Part shown: in pieces, positions 26,907-35,031 of the stretch | How positions within the stretch are numbered: position 1 is the stretch's first letter | Layout of the letters: every line of letters begins with the position of its first letter | NCBI GenBank assembly: GCA_020637795.1 | Contig: JACKJT010000004.1 | Coordinates: forward strand, 48,530 to 112,529 | Direction: 5' to 3' | Source of the DNA: Hoeflea sp. | GTDB lineage: Bacteria; Pseudomonadota; Alphaproteobacteria; Rhizobiales; Rhizobiaceae | DNA: 64,000 bases | Made by a program: the position numbers and the translations under genes | The notes under the pieces: model-generated | The model's input: only the letters and a program-made list of their open reading frames with translations | The model's database searches: none | What the model was told of the DNA's origin: nothing

Positions 26907-27623
26907 ATGCAGACAATCGCGCTCGTCGACGACGACCGCAACATCCTTACCTCGGTTTCGATCGCACTCGAAGCAGAAGGGTATCGTGTTGAAACCTACA
27001 CCGATGGCGCCTCCGCCCTGGACGGATTGCTGGCCCGTCCTCCGCAGCTTGCCATTTTCGATATCAAGATGCCGCGCATGGACGGCATGGAACTCTTGCG
27101 CCGCCTGCGCCAGAAATCCGACATCCCGGTGATTTTTCTTACCTCCAAGGATGAAGAGATCGACGAACTCTTCGGCCTCAAGATGGGCGCCGACGACTTC
27201 ATCACCAAGCCGTTCTCCCAGCGGCTTCTGGTCGAGCGCGTCAAGGCCGTGCTGCGCCGGGCGGCAAACCGGGAAGCGGCTGCTGCAGCCCCTGGCCGTG
27301 CCGATGCCGCGCCGACCAAGTCGCTCGAGCGCGGCAACCTGGTCATGGACCAGGAGCGCCACACCTGCACCTGGAAGAATGAACCCGTCACGCTGACGGT
27401 GACCGAGTTCCTCATCCTGCAGTCGCTGGCCCAGCGGCCCGGCGTGGTCAAGAGCCGCGACGCGCTGATGGACGCTGCCTATGATGAACAGGTCTATGTC
27501 GATGACCGCACCATTGACAGCCACATCAAACGTCTGCGCAAGAAGTTCAAAATGGTCGATGACGATTTCGACATGATCGAAACCCTCTACGGGGTCGGGT
27601 ACCGGTTCAGGGAAGCGGCGTGA
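26907..27623 (+). CDS. chvI: Two-component response regulator ChvI
   Basis: OmpR-family regulator of the acid/envelope response, exopolysaccharide and host interaction genes. 238 aa from ATG 26907 (MQTIALVDDDRN), the start conserved in rhizobia. ATG 26889 (MMETTD...) has its own good ribosome-binding site and cannot be excluded. The receiver domain has Asp52 in AIFDIKMPRMDG and KPFSQRLL. The C-terminal winged helix has TVTEFLILQSLAQRPG and VDDRTIDSHIKRLRKKF. It is followed by chvG. Confidence 0.97.
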   Translation: MQTIALVDDDRNILTSVSIALEAEGYRVETYTDGASALDGLLARPPQLAIFDIKMPRMDGMELLRRLRQKSDIPVIFLTSKDEEIDELFGLKMGADDFITKPFSQRLLVERVKAVLRRAANREAAAAAPGRADAAPTKSLERGNLVMDQERHTCTWKNEPVTLTVTEFLILQSLAQRPGVVKSRDALMDAAYDEQVYVDDRTIDSHIKRLRKKFKMVDDDFDMIETLYGVGYRFREAA

Positions 27624-27670
27624 GATCCCCCTGTTCCCGCACCGGCCGTGGGATGTAGCAGATAACGCAA

Positions 27671-29455
27671 ATGGCAATTGAAACCGAGGACAATGCGGAC
27701 GGCAGGGAGGCGGCGCCTTCCGACGTGCGGACGCTGGCAAGCTGGGCTCACCCGGTCAAGCTGGTCCGCCGGATGTTCGGCAATCTCATCTTCTCGAGCC
27801 TGACCCGTCGCATCCTGTTCCTCAATCTGGCGGCGCTTGTCGTCCTGGTGTCGGGGATCCTCTATCTCAACCAGTTCCGGGAAGGCCTGATCGATGCCCG
27901 GGTCGAAAGCCTGCTCACCCAGGGCGAGATCATTGCCGGCGCCGTTGCGGCCTCGGCCTCGGTCGACACCAACTCGATCACCATCGATCCGGAAAAGCTG
28001 CTTGAATTACAGGCCGGCCAAAGCATCTCGCCGAGCAACTCGAACGAGAACCTGGATTTCCCGATCAATCCGGAGCGCGTGGCACCCGTGCTGCGCCGGC
28101 TGATCTCGCCAACCCGGACGCGGGCGCGCATTTATGATGGCGACGCAAGCCTGATCCTCGATTCGCGCTATCTCTATACCTCCGGCCAGGTGCTTCGCTA
28201 TGACCTGCCGCCGGCCGAAACCGTGTCTCCCGGCTGGACCGAGATGGTGACGACCTGGTTCAACCGTTTTTTCCAGCGCCGCGATCTGCCGCTTTACCGC
28301 GAGCCGCCGGGCGCCGACGGATCGATCTATCCCGAGGTGATGAACGCGCTGACCGGAGGCCGTGGCGCCGTGGTGCGGGTCACCGAGAAGGGTGAACTGA
28401 TCGTCTCGGTGGCCGTCCCGGTGCAGCGGTTCCGGGCGGTGCTCGGGGTCCTGCTGCTGTCCACCCAGGCCGGCGACATCGACAAGATCGTTCATGCCGA
28501 GCGGATGGCGATTTTCCGGGTGTTCGGCGTTGCCGCCATGGTCAACATCGTCCTGTCTCTGTTGTTGGCCAGCACCATCGCCACGCCGCTGAGACGTCTA
28601 TCGGCCGCTGCCGTCCGCGTCCGGCGCGGCGCCAGGGTTCGCGAGGAGATTCCGGACTTCTCCGACCGCCAGGACGAGATCGGCAACCTGTCGGTGGCGC
28701 TACGCGGCATGACCAATGCGCTTTATGACCGGATTGCCGCCATCGAGAGCTTTGCCGCCGATGTCAGCCACGAGCTCAAGAATCCGCTCACCTCGCTGCG
28801 CAGCGCGGTGGAAACCCTGCCGCTCGCGCGCAACGAGCAGTCCCGCAAGCGGCTGATGGATGTCATCCAGCACGATGTCCGGCGTATGGACCGCCTGATC
28901 AGCGATATCTCCGATGCGTCGCGGCTCGATGCCGAACTGGCGCGCCAGGACGGGGTCGCGGTCGACATGCAGCAATTGCTGACCGATCTGGTCGACATCG
29001 CCCGGCAAACCCGCTCCGGCGGCAAGGAAGTCGCAATCGAGTTGAAGATCGACAAGCGCGGTGCCGGCAAGTCGGCGTTCACGGTGCTTGGCCACGATCT
29101 CCGGCTGGGCCAGGTCGTCACCAATCTGATCGAGAATGCGCGCTCCTTCGTGCCCGAAACCGGTGGCCGCATCACCATCCGCCTTGGCCGTCGCCGCGGC
29201 ACGGTTCAGGTCCTCATCGAGGACAACGGCCCGGGAATCCGCGCCGAGGTGATCGAGCGGGTGTTCGAGCGGTTCTACACGGACCGGCCGGATGGCGAGG
29301 ATTTCGGCCAGAATTCCGGCCTCGGCCTGTCGATCAGCCGCCAGATCATCGAGGCGCATGGCGGCAGCCTCACGGCCGAGAATATCGCCGGCAACGAGCC
29401 CGGCACATGGGCGGGCGCGCGGTTCATCATCGAACTGCCTGCCGAAACCAAATGA
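27671..29455 (+). CDS. chvG: Sensor histidine kinase ChvG
   Basis: Partner kinase of ChvI, 594 aa. Two transmembrane helices (about 40-60, ILFLNLAALVVLVSGILYL, and about 280-300) enclose a large periplasmic sensor domain, where ExoR binds in Sinorhizobium. A HAMP domain follows, with the H-box ADVSHELKNPLTSLRSAVE (about 370) and the ATPase motifs NLIENARSF, IEDNGPGI and SGLGLSISRQI. The stop overlaps the hprK start (ATGA). Confidence 0.97.
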   Translation: MAIETEDNADGREAAPSDVRTLASWAHPVKLVRRMFGNLIFSSLTRRILFLNLAALVVLVSGILYLNQFREGLIDARVESLLTQGEIIAGAVAASASVDTNSITIDPEKLLELQAGQSISPSNSNENLDFPINPERVAPVLRRLISPTRTRARIYDGDASLILDSRYLYTSGQVLRYDLPPAETVSPGWTEMVTTWFNRFFQRRDLPLYREPPGADGSIYPEVMNALTGGRGAVVRVTEKGELIVSVAVPVQRFRAVLGVLLLSTQAGDIDKIVHAERMAIFRVFGVAAMVNIVLSLLLASTIATPLRRLSAAAVRVRRGARVREEIPDFSDRQDEIGNLSVALRGMTNALYDRIAAIESFAADVSHELKNPLTSLRSAVETLPLARNEQSRKRLMDVIQHDVRRMDRLISDISDASRLDAELARQDGVAVDMQQLLTDLVDIARQTRSGGKEVAIELKIDKRGAGKSAFTVLGHDLRLGQVVTNLIENARSFVPETGGRITIRLGRRRGTVQVLIEDNGPGIRAEVIERVFERFYTDRPDGEDFGQNSGLGLSISRQIIEAHGGSLTAENIAGNEPGTWAGARFIIELPAETK

Positions 29456-29955
29456 CCGGCATCTCGGTAGCCGCCGGTGAGCCGGTGCATGCAACGTCGA
29501 TTGTCGTCGGCCAGACCGGGATCGTCTTTCTGGGGCCTTCGGGCTCGGGAAAAAGCAGCACGGCCTTCGCCTGCCTGTCCGAGGCAATGGCGCTGGGATG
29601 GCATGCCGCGCTGGTCGCCGATGACCGGACCATCCTGACCGTTCACGGGAATCGTTGCGTTGCGTCCTGTCCGGACCCGATCCGCGGATATCTCGAACTG
29701 CGCGGCACCGGGATCGTCCGCTTCCGGCGGGCCGGCCGGGTGGTGATGCATTGTGCCGTGGCCCTCACCGAAGCTTCCGCGGTCACCCGGCTTCCGTGCG
29801 AATCTGAAACCTTTTCGTGTGGCAGCGCAACAATGCCCCTTATGCGTCTGTGGCACGATGGCGCAGTTGGACCGCTCTCGAGACTCCGCGCCGCTCGCCC
29901 GGAGCTGTTTTTCGAGCCTGCAGGCCATCCTCAGGGCAATTTGCCTATTTCCTGA
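29452..29955 (+). CDS. hprK: HPr kinase/phosphorylase, short alphaproteobacterial form
   Basis: 167-aa protein holding only the C-terminal catalytic domain of HprK (Gram-positive enzymes are about 310 aa). The P-loop GPSGSGKSS is at 28-36, VADDRT at about 56-59, and the HprK signature ELRGTGIVRF near 82-91. It phosphorylates Ser of HPr, linking carbon metabolism to the ChvG/ChvI neighbourhood. Coupled to chvG by ATGA. Confidence 0.94.
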   Translation: MTGISVAAGEPVHATSIVVGQTGIVFLGPSGSGKSSTAFACLSEAMALGWHAALVADDRTILTVHGNRCVASCPDPIRGYLELRGTGIVRFRRAGRVVMHCAVALTEASAVTRLPCESETFSCGSATMPLMRLWHDGAVGPLSRLRAARPELFFEPAGHPQGNLPIS

Positions 29956-30078
29956 CGTTTTTTGGCTTGAACTTCGCCTGCTTCTGTCCAAGATGAATTT
30001 CACAAACTGTTCGCGACTGCGAAGCAATTGGCGTGGCCTGACGAAATGTCGTGCTGGCCGCATGCTGCTGGAGGCAAA

Positions 30079-30480
30079 ATGATCGGATTGGTGCTTGTCA
30101 CCCATGGCAAGCTCGCGGAGGAGTTCAGGCATGCGCTGGAGCATGTTGTCGGACCGCAAACCGCTCTGGAAACCGTCTGCATCGGGCCGGAAGACGATAT
30201 GGACCAGCGGCGGCTGGATATTGTTGGGGCGGTATCGCGTGTCGAAACCGGCAATGGCGTGATCATTCTGACCGACATGTTTGGCGGAACCCCCTCGAAC
30301 CTCTCGATATCGGTGATGGATTCCGGGCGTATCGAGGTGATTGCCGGCGTCAACCTGCCGATGCTGATCAAGCTTGCAGGTGTGCGCGGCGCCAACGACA
30401 TGCAGAAGGCGCTGGCCGACGCGCAGGATGCCGGACGCAAGTACATCAATGTCGCAAGCCGCCTGCTGACGGGCAAATGA
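30079..30480 (+). CDS. manX: PTS EIIA component, mannose family
   Basis: 133-aa phosphocarrier with His9 (MIGLVLVTHGKLAEEF) as the phosphorylation site, and ILTDMFGGTPSN typical of EIIA-Man. A GGAGG site precedes the ATG; an N-terminal extension from 30028 is rejected. No sugar permease subunits lie nearby, so it is probably a regulatory phosphorelay component. Its stop overlaps the HPr start (ATGA). Confidence 0.95.
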   Translation: MIGLVLVTHGKLAEEFRHALEHVVGPQTALETVCIGPEDDMDQRRLDIVGAVSRVETGNGVIILTDMFGGTPSNLSISVMDSGRIEVIAGVNLPMLIKLAGVRGANDMQKALADAQDAGRKYINVASRLLTGK

Positions 30481-30764
30481 CGTTAGGGTCCCCGGTTCAG
30501 TCGAGATCGTTCAAGATCATCAACAAGCGCGGCCTGCATGCCCGCGCATCGGCCCGTTTTGTCCAGACCGTCGAAGGTTTCGACGCTATCGTCCGAGTCG
30601 CGCGCGAAGGCTCGACGGTTGGCGGCACCTCGATCATGGGACTGATGATGCTGGCTGCGAGCACCGGCAGTTCCATTGAAGTCGAAGCCGAAGGCCGCCA
30701 GGCCGAAGAGGTGCTGAACGCGCTCGAGACCTTGATTGCCGATCGTTTCGGCGAAGAGTGCTGA
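30477..30764 (+). CDS. ptsH: Phosphocarrier protein HPr
   Basis: 95-aa HPr. The phospho-histidine is His21 in INKRGLHARASARFV, and the regulatory serine is Ser52 in GGTSIMGLMML, the target of the nearby HprK. The start overlaps manX. EI is not encoded in the window; in rhizobia it is EI-Ntr (PtsP). Confidence 0.96.
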   Translation: MTLGSPVQSRSFKIINKRGLHARASARFVQTVEGFDAIVRVAREGSTVGGTSIMGLMMLAASTGSSIEVEAEGRQAEEVLNALETLIADRFGEEC

Positions 30765-30774
30765 ATATTCCCAC

Positions 30775-30790
30775 ATAAAGACATCTTTAT
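30775..30790. promoter_or_regulatory. Inverted repeat upstream of ahcY, candidate SahR-type operator
   Basis: ATAAAGA-CA-TCTTTAT is a 14-of-16 perfect palindrome 90 bp upstream of the ahcY start and just after ptsH. ArsR-family SahR regulators are known to control ahcY in Proteobacteria and bind short A+T-rich palindromes; the assignment to SahR is inference from position and shape. Confidence 0.5.
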
Positions 30791-30880
30791 ATCGTATTGC
30801 CAGCATGAGCTTTTCCTGCTATGGCAGCGCCCATGCAATCCGGCCTGTCCCGGCTGGATCCCGAACTTTTGGAAAATCAT

Positions 30881-32275
30881 ATGACCGCTACCCAGGATTA
30901 TGTCGTCGCCAACATCGATCTGGCTGATTTCGGCCGCAAGGAGCTGGATATCGCCGAAACCGAAATGCCGGGCCTGATGGCGCTGCGCGAGGAATACGGT
31001 TCGGAGCAGCCCCTGAAGGGCGCCCGCATCGTCGGTTCGCTGCACATGACCATTCAGACCGCAGTGCTGATCGAGACCCTGACAGCGCTCGGAGCCGATG
31101 TCCGCTGGGCATCGTGCAACATCTTCTCGACCCAGGATCATGCTGCCGCGGCAATCGCCAAGAGCGGCGTTCCGGTGTTTGCCGTCAAGGGCCAGAGCCT
31201 TGAGGAACATTGGGACTATCTCGACAAGTCGTTCCAGTTTGCCGACGGCCCGAACCTGATCCTCGATGACGGTGGCGACGCCACACTCTACGTGTTGCTC
31301 GGCGCCCGCGCCGAAGCCGGCGAAGACATCATCCCGGTTCCCGCTTCCGACGAGGAAGCCGTCATCAAGGATCAGATCAAGAAGCGCATGCAGGCCTCGC
31401 CGGGCTGGTTCACCAAGGTGCGCGACCAGATTGTCGGCGTCTCCGAGGAAACCACCACCGGCGTTCACCGGCTTTACGAATTGCAGAAAAAGGGCCTGCT
31501 TCCCTTCCCCGCGATCAACGTCAATGACTCGGTCACCAAGTCGAAATTCGACAACAAGTACGGTTGCAAGGAAAGCCTCGTCGACGGCATCCGCCGCGCC
31601 ACCGACACCATGATGGCCGGCAAGGTTGCCGTGGTCTGCGGCTACGGCGATGTCGGCAAGGGCTCGGCGGCTTCGCTGCGCGGCGCCGGCGCCCGCGTCA
31701 AGGTCACCGAAATCGATCCGATCTGTGCGCTGCAGGCAGCCATGGACGGCTTCGAGGTGGTTACCCTGGAAGATGTGGTCTCGAGTGCCGATATCTTCAT
31801 CACCACCACCGGCAACAAGGACGTTATCCGCCTCGAGCACATGCGTGAGATGAAGGACATGGCCATCGTCGGCAATATCGGCCATTTCGACAACGAGATC
31901 CAGGTCGCGGCGCTCAAGAACCACAAGTGGACCAACATCAAGGATCAGGTCGACATGATCGAGTTGCCCTCGGGCAACCGCATGATCCTTCTGAGCCAGG
32001 GCCGGCTTCTCAACCTCGGCAACGCCACCGGCCACCCGAGCTTCGTCATGTCGGCTTCCTTCACCAACCAGGTGCTGGCCCAGATGGAACTCTGGACCAA
32101 GGGCGAACAGTACCAGGATCAGGTCTATGTGCTGCCCAAGCATCTCGACGAGAAGGTGGCTCGCCTGCATCTCGACAAGATCGGCGCCAAACTGACCGAG
32201 TTGAAGACCGAGCAGGCAGATTATATCGGCGTGTCCGTCGAAGGTCCGTTCAAGCCGGAACACTACCGGTACTGA
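30881..32275 (+). CDS. ahcY: Adenosylhomocysteinase (SAH hydrolase)
   Basis: NAD-dependent hydrolysis of S-adenosylhomocysteine to adenosine and homocysteine, closing the methylation cycle. 464 aa from the ATG at 30881 (MTATQDYVVANIDLADFGRKE), the start conserved in rhizobia; a 20-residue extension is possible but unsupported. NAD-binding VVCGYGDVGKGSA near 242 and the C-terminal KPEHYRY are diagnostic. It is followed by a strong terminator. Confidence 0.97.
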   Translation: MTATQDYVVANIDLADFGRKELDIAETEMPGLMALREEYGSEQPLKGARIVGSLHMTIQTAVLIETLTALGADVRWASCNIFSTQDHAAAAIAKSGVPVFAVKGQSLEEHWDYLDKSFQFADGPNLILDDGGDATLYVLLGARAEAGEDIIPVPASDEEAVIKDQIKKRMQASPGWFTKVRDQIVGVSEETTTGVHRLYELQKKGLLPFPAINVNDSVTKSKFDNKYGCKESLVDGIRRATDTMMAGKVAVVCGYGDVGKGSAASLRGAGARVKVTEIDPICALQAAMDGFEVVTLEDVVSSADIFITTTGNKDVIRLEHMREMKDMAIVGNIGHFDNEIQVAALKNHKWTNIKDQVDMIELPSGNRMILLSQGRLLNLGNATGHPSFVMSASFTNQVLAQMELWTKGEQYQDQVYVLPKHLDEKVARLHLDKIGAKLTELKTEQADYIGVSVEGPFKPEHYRY

Positions 32276-32305
32276 TTTTCTGATCGATACCCACAACATA
32301 TTGAG

Positions 32306-32341
32306 ATCGCGTTCTTGACAACAAGGACGCGATTTCTTTTT
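32306..32341 (+). terminator. Rho-independent terminator of ahcY
   Basis: A 12-bp stem ATCGCGTTCTTG / CAAGGACGCGAT (one T-G pair) with loop ACAA, followed by TTCTTTTT. It ends 30 bp or so after the ahcY stop codon. Confidence 0.9.
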
Positions 32342-32481
32342 GCCCGCAGTCCCCTTCACCGTGATTCGCGAAACAGGTATGTTTTTTGCCAATGATTCGT
32401 TTTGCGTTGTGGCGGCGCAAACAACGATCTGGCCAACGTATTGGCGATGTCTTGTCAAACAGGCGACGAGGGGACGGAGAC

Positions 32482-35025
32482 ATGCCGGTGAAGACGGATT
32501 CACTTGGGCGCAAGGGGCTTCTTGGACTGAGAAAAGCCGTGATCAGCGATCTTTGCCGGTTCCGGCGCCGGGTCCTGACAGGCACCGCCCTGCTCAGCGG
32601 CAGCTTCCTGGCATCCGCTCTTCCCGTCCTGGCGCAGGTATCGGACGATCAGGCCTCCGGCCGCGTGACCGTATCCACCCTCGAAGTAGTCAATTTCGCC
32701 ATGGTCATCGGCGCCATATCGGCGGCCATGATCTCGGCCATCTGGCTGATCCGCGAACGCGGCAAGATCGACCTCGAGAATGTCGGCCTTCGCTCTGCCC
32801 TGGCCGACGCCAATGCCAGGATCTCGCGTCATGAGGCGCTGATCGTCGACCGTGACCGGCAGATCGTTGTCTGGGACGGCGTCGGGCTGCCCGCCGAGGT
32901 GCTCGGCCAATTGTCCGCCGACACCGGCGCACCGCAGAAACCGGCTGACTTCCTCGCTTTCGGCCGCTGGCTTGAGCCAAGATCCGCCGCGGCGCTGGAT
33001 GAATCCATCGACCGGCTGCGATCCCACGCAGAACGCTTCGACATGATTGTCGAAACCGTTCGCGGCCACGTCATCGAGGCGCAGGGCCGGGTGTCCGGCG
33101 GACGTGCCTTTGTTCGTTTCGTCACCCTGTCGAATGTTCGCGCCGAGCTTGCCGAACTCAAGACCGAGCGCGACCGTTTGCTCACCTCGCTCGATACATT
33201 GCAGGCGCTTCTGGACATCATCGATATGCCGGTGTGGCTGCGCGGACCGGATTCGAAACTCGTGTGGGTCAACAACGCCTATGTGCAGGCGGTCGAGGGC
33301 GAGGACCGGCAGGACACGCTGAAGCGCGGGCTCGAACTGCTTGGGACCACGACGCGGGAAAAAGTGCGCGCAACCGCCACCCCCGAACGGCCGTTTCTCG
33401 ACAAGGTTTCGACCGTCATTCATGGCCATCGCCGTTTCCTCGAGGTTGCCGACGCCAAGACGCCAGCGGGCACTGCCGGACTGGCGCTCGACGTGTCGAT
33501 CGAGGAGGATCTGCGCCAGGAACTCAAGCGCACCATCCAGAGCCATGCCGAAACGCTCGATCATCTGGCCACGCCGGTGGCGATCTTCGATCGCGACCAG
33601 CGCCTGCAGTTTCACAACCAGGCGTTCCAGCGCCTGTGGGAACTCGACACGCCGTTTCTCGCCCGCCGGCCCGACAATGGCGAATTTCTCGAGCGGCTTC
33701 GCGCCGATGGCAAGCTGCCCGAACCGCATGCCTGGCGCGACTGGAAGGAGCAGATGCTTTCGGTCTACCGCTCGGTCGAGACGACGCCGCATCTCTGGCA
33801 CCTTCCCGATGGCCAGACCCTCAATGTCTTCGCCAATGCCCACCCGCAGGGCGGCGTGACCTGGGTGTTCGAGAACCTGACCGAGAAGTTCGATCTGGAA
33901 ACCCGCTACAACACGCTTCTGCAGGCGCAGGGCGAAACCATCGACCACCTGGCCGAAGGGGTCGGCGTCTTTGGCCCCGATGGCAAGATCCGCCTGTCCA
34001 ATCCATCCTTCCGCGCGCTCTGGGGCCTGACCGAACAGCAGGTCAAGCCCGGCACCCATATCCGCCAGATCGCGGAAGCCTGCGAACCGTCCTATCGCGA
34101 TCCGGATGGCTGGAAACTGTTTGCCGGCGCGATCACCGGATTCGAGGAAGAACGGCGCACGCATGAAGGCCGCATCGAGCTGACCACCGGCCTCATTCTC
34201 GACTATGCCATCGTGCCGCTGCCCAATGGCCAGACCATGATCGCCTTCGTCAATGTCACCGACAGCGTCGGCGCCGAACGCATGCTGACCGAAAAGAACG
34301 AGGCGCTGCGCAAGGCCGATGCGCTGAAGAACGATTTCGTCCAGCACGTCTCCTACGAGCTGCGCTCGCCGCTGACCAACATCATCGGCTTCACCGAGTT
34401 GCTGCAGACCCCCGGCATCGGCGAGCTCAACGAGCGCCAGTCCGAATATCTCGATCACATCGCCACATCGTCCTCGGTGCTGCTGACCATCGTCAACGAC
34501 ATCCTCGACCTCGCCACCGTCGATGCCGGCATCATGCGCCTCGACACCGGCGTGGTCGATATTCCTGCGCTCTTTGCCGAGGCCGGCGAACAGATCGCCG
34601 ATCGGCTGAAGGAAAACGATCTGTCGCTCGAGATCGACACCACCGGCGCGCCGGCTCAGATGATCGGCGATCACCAGCGGCTCAAGCAGATCCTGTTCAA
34701 GCTCCTGATGAACGCCGCCAACTTCGCTCCGGACGGCTCGGTTGTCCGCTTGCGCTGCCGGCAGGACGACGATGCGATCTGTTTCTCGGTGACCGATTCG
34801 GGTCCCGGTATCCCGGAAGATGCGCGCAAGGATGTCTTTGCCCGCTTCGAGACCAACGGCCAGTCGGGCCGTCGCCGCGGCGCCGGTCTTGGCCTGTCGA
34901 TCGTCCAGAGCTTTGTCGGCCTGCACAACGGCACCGTCTCCATCGAATCCGGCGAAGAAGGCGGCGCAACCATCATCTGCCGCTTCCCGTCCAGCCGTCC
35001 GCTTGCCCGCGACGCGGCCGAGTGA
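32482..35025 (+). CDS. divL: DivL-type PAS sensor kinase with tyrosine at the phospho-acceptor site
   Basis: 847 aa from the ATG at 32482, preceded by GAGGGGACGGAG. Two hydrophobic N-terminal segments (LTGTALLSGSFLASALPVLA; VNFAMVIGAISAAMISAIWLI) are followed by several PAS-like repeats (about 230-600), then a kinase core. The H-box reads QHVSYELRSPLTNIIGFTELL: Tyr625 replaces the usual His, the hallmark of Caulobacter DivL, which reads DivK and controls CckA. The ATP-binding motifs (NAANFAPDGS, DSGPGIPED, RGAGLGLSIVQ) are intact. It forms an operon with the tsaE-amgK fusion 6 bp downstream. Confidence 0.9.
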   Translation: MPVKTDSLGRKGLLGLRKAVISDLCRFRRRVLTGTALLSGSFLASALPVLAQVSDDQASGRVTVSTLEVVNFAMVIGAISAAMISAIWLIRERGKIDLENVGLRSALADANARISRHEALIVDRDRQIVVWDGVGLPAEVLGQLSADTGAPQKPADFLAFGRWLEPRSAAALDESIDRLRSHAERFDMIVETVRGHVIEAQGRVSGGRAFVRFVTLSNVRAELAELKTERDRLLTSLDTLQALLDIIDMPVWLRGPDSKLVWVNNAYVQAVEGEDRQDTLKRGLELLGTTTREKVRATATPERPFLDKVSTVIHGHRRFLEVADAKTPAGTAGLALDVSIEEDLRQELKRTIQSHAETLDHLATPVAIFDRDQRLQFHNQAFQRLWELDTPFLARRPDNGEFLERLRADGKLPEPHAWRDWKEQMLSVYRSVETTPHLWHLPDGQTLNVFANAHPQGGVTWVFENLTEKFDLETRYNTLLQAQGETIDHLAEGVGVFGPDGKIRLSNPSFRALWGLTEQQVKPGTHIRQIAEACEPSYRDPDGWKLFAGAITGFEEERRTHEGRIELTTGLILDYAIVPLPNGQTMIAFVNVTDSVGAERMLTEKNEALRKADALKNDFVQHVSYELRSPLTNIIGFTELLQTPGIGELNERQSEYLDHIATSSSVLLTIVNDILDLATVDAGIMRLDTGVVDIPALFAEAGEQIADRLKENDLSLEIDTTGAPAQMIGDHQRLKQILFKLLMNAANFAPDGSVVRLRCRQDDDAICFSVTDSGPGIPEDARKDVFARFETNGQSGRRRGAGLGLSIVQSFVGLHNGTVSIESGEEGGATIICRFPSSRPLARDAAE

Positions 35026-35031
35026 ACCTCG

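Noticed and set aside
29452..29955. Short HprK considered as a truncated pseudogene
   Set aside because: The short form is normal in alphaproteobacteria; P-loop and signature motifs are intact.
30765..30880. SAH riboswitch before ahcY
   Set aside because: No recognisable SAH aptamer structure; the only clear element is a short palindrome fitting a protein operator.
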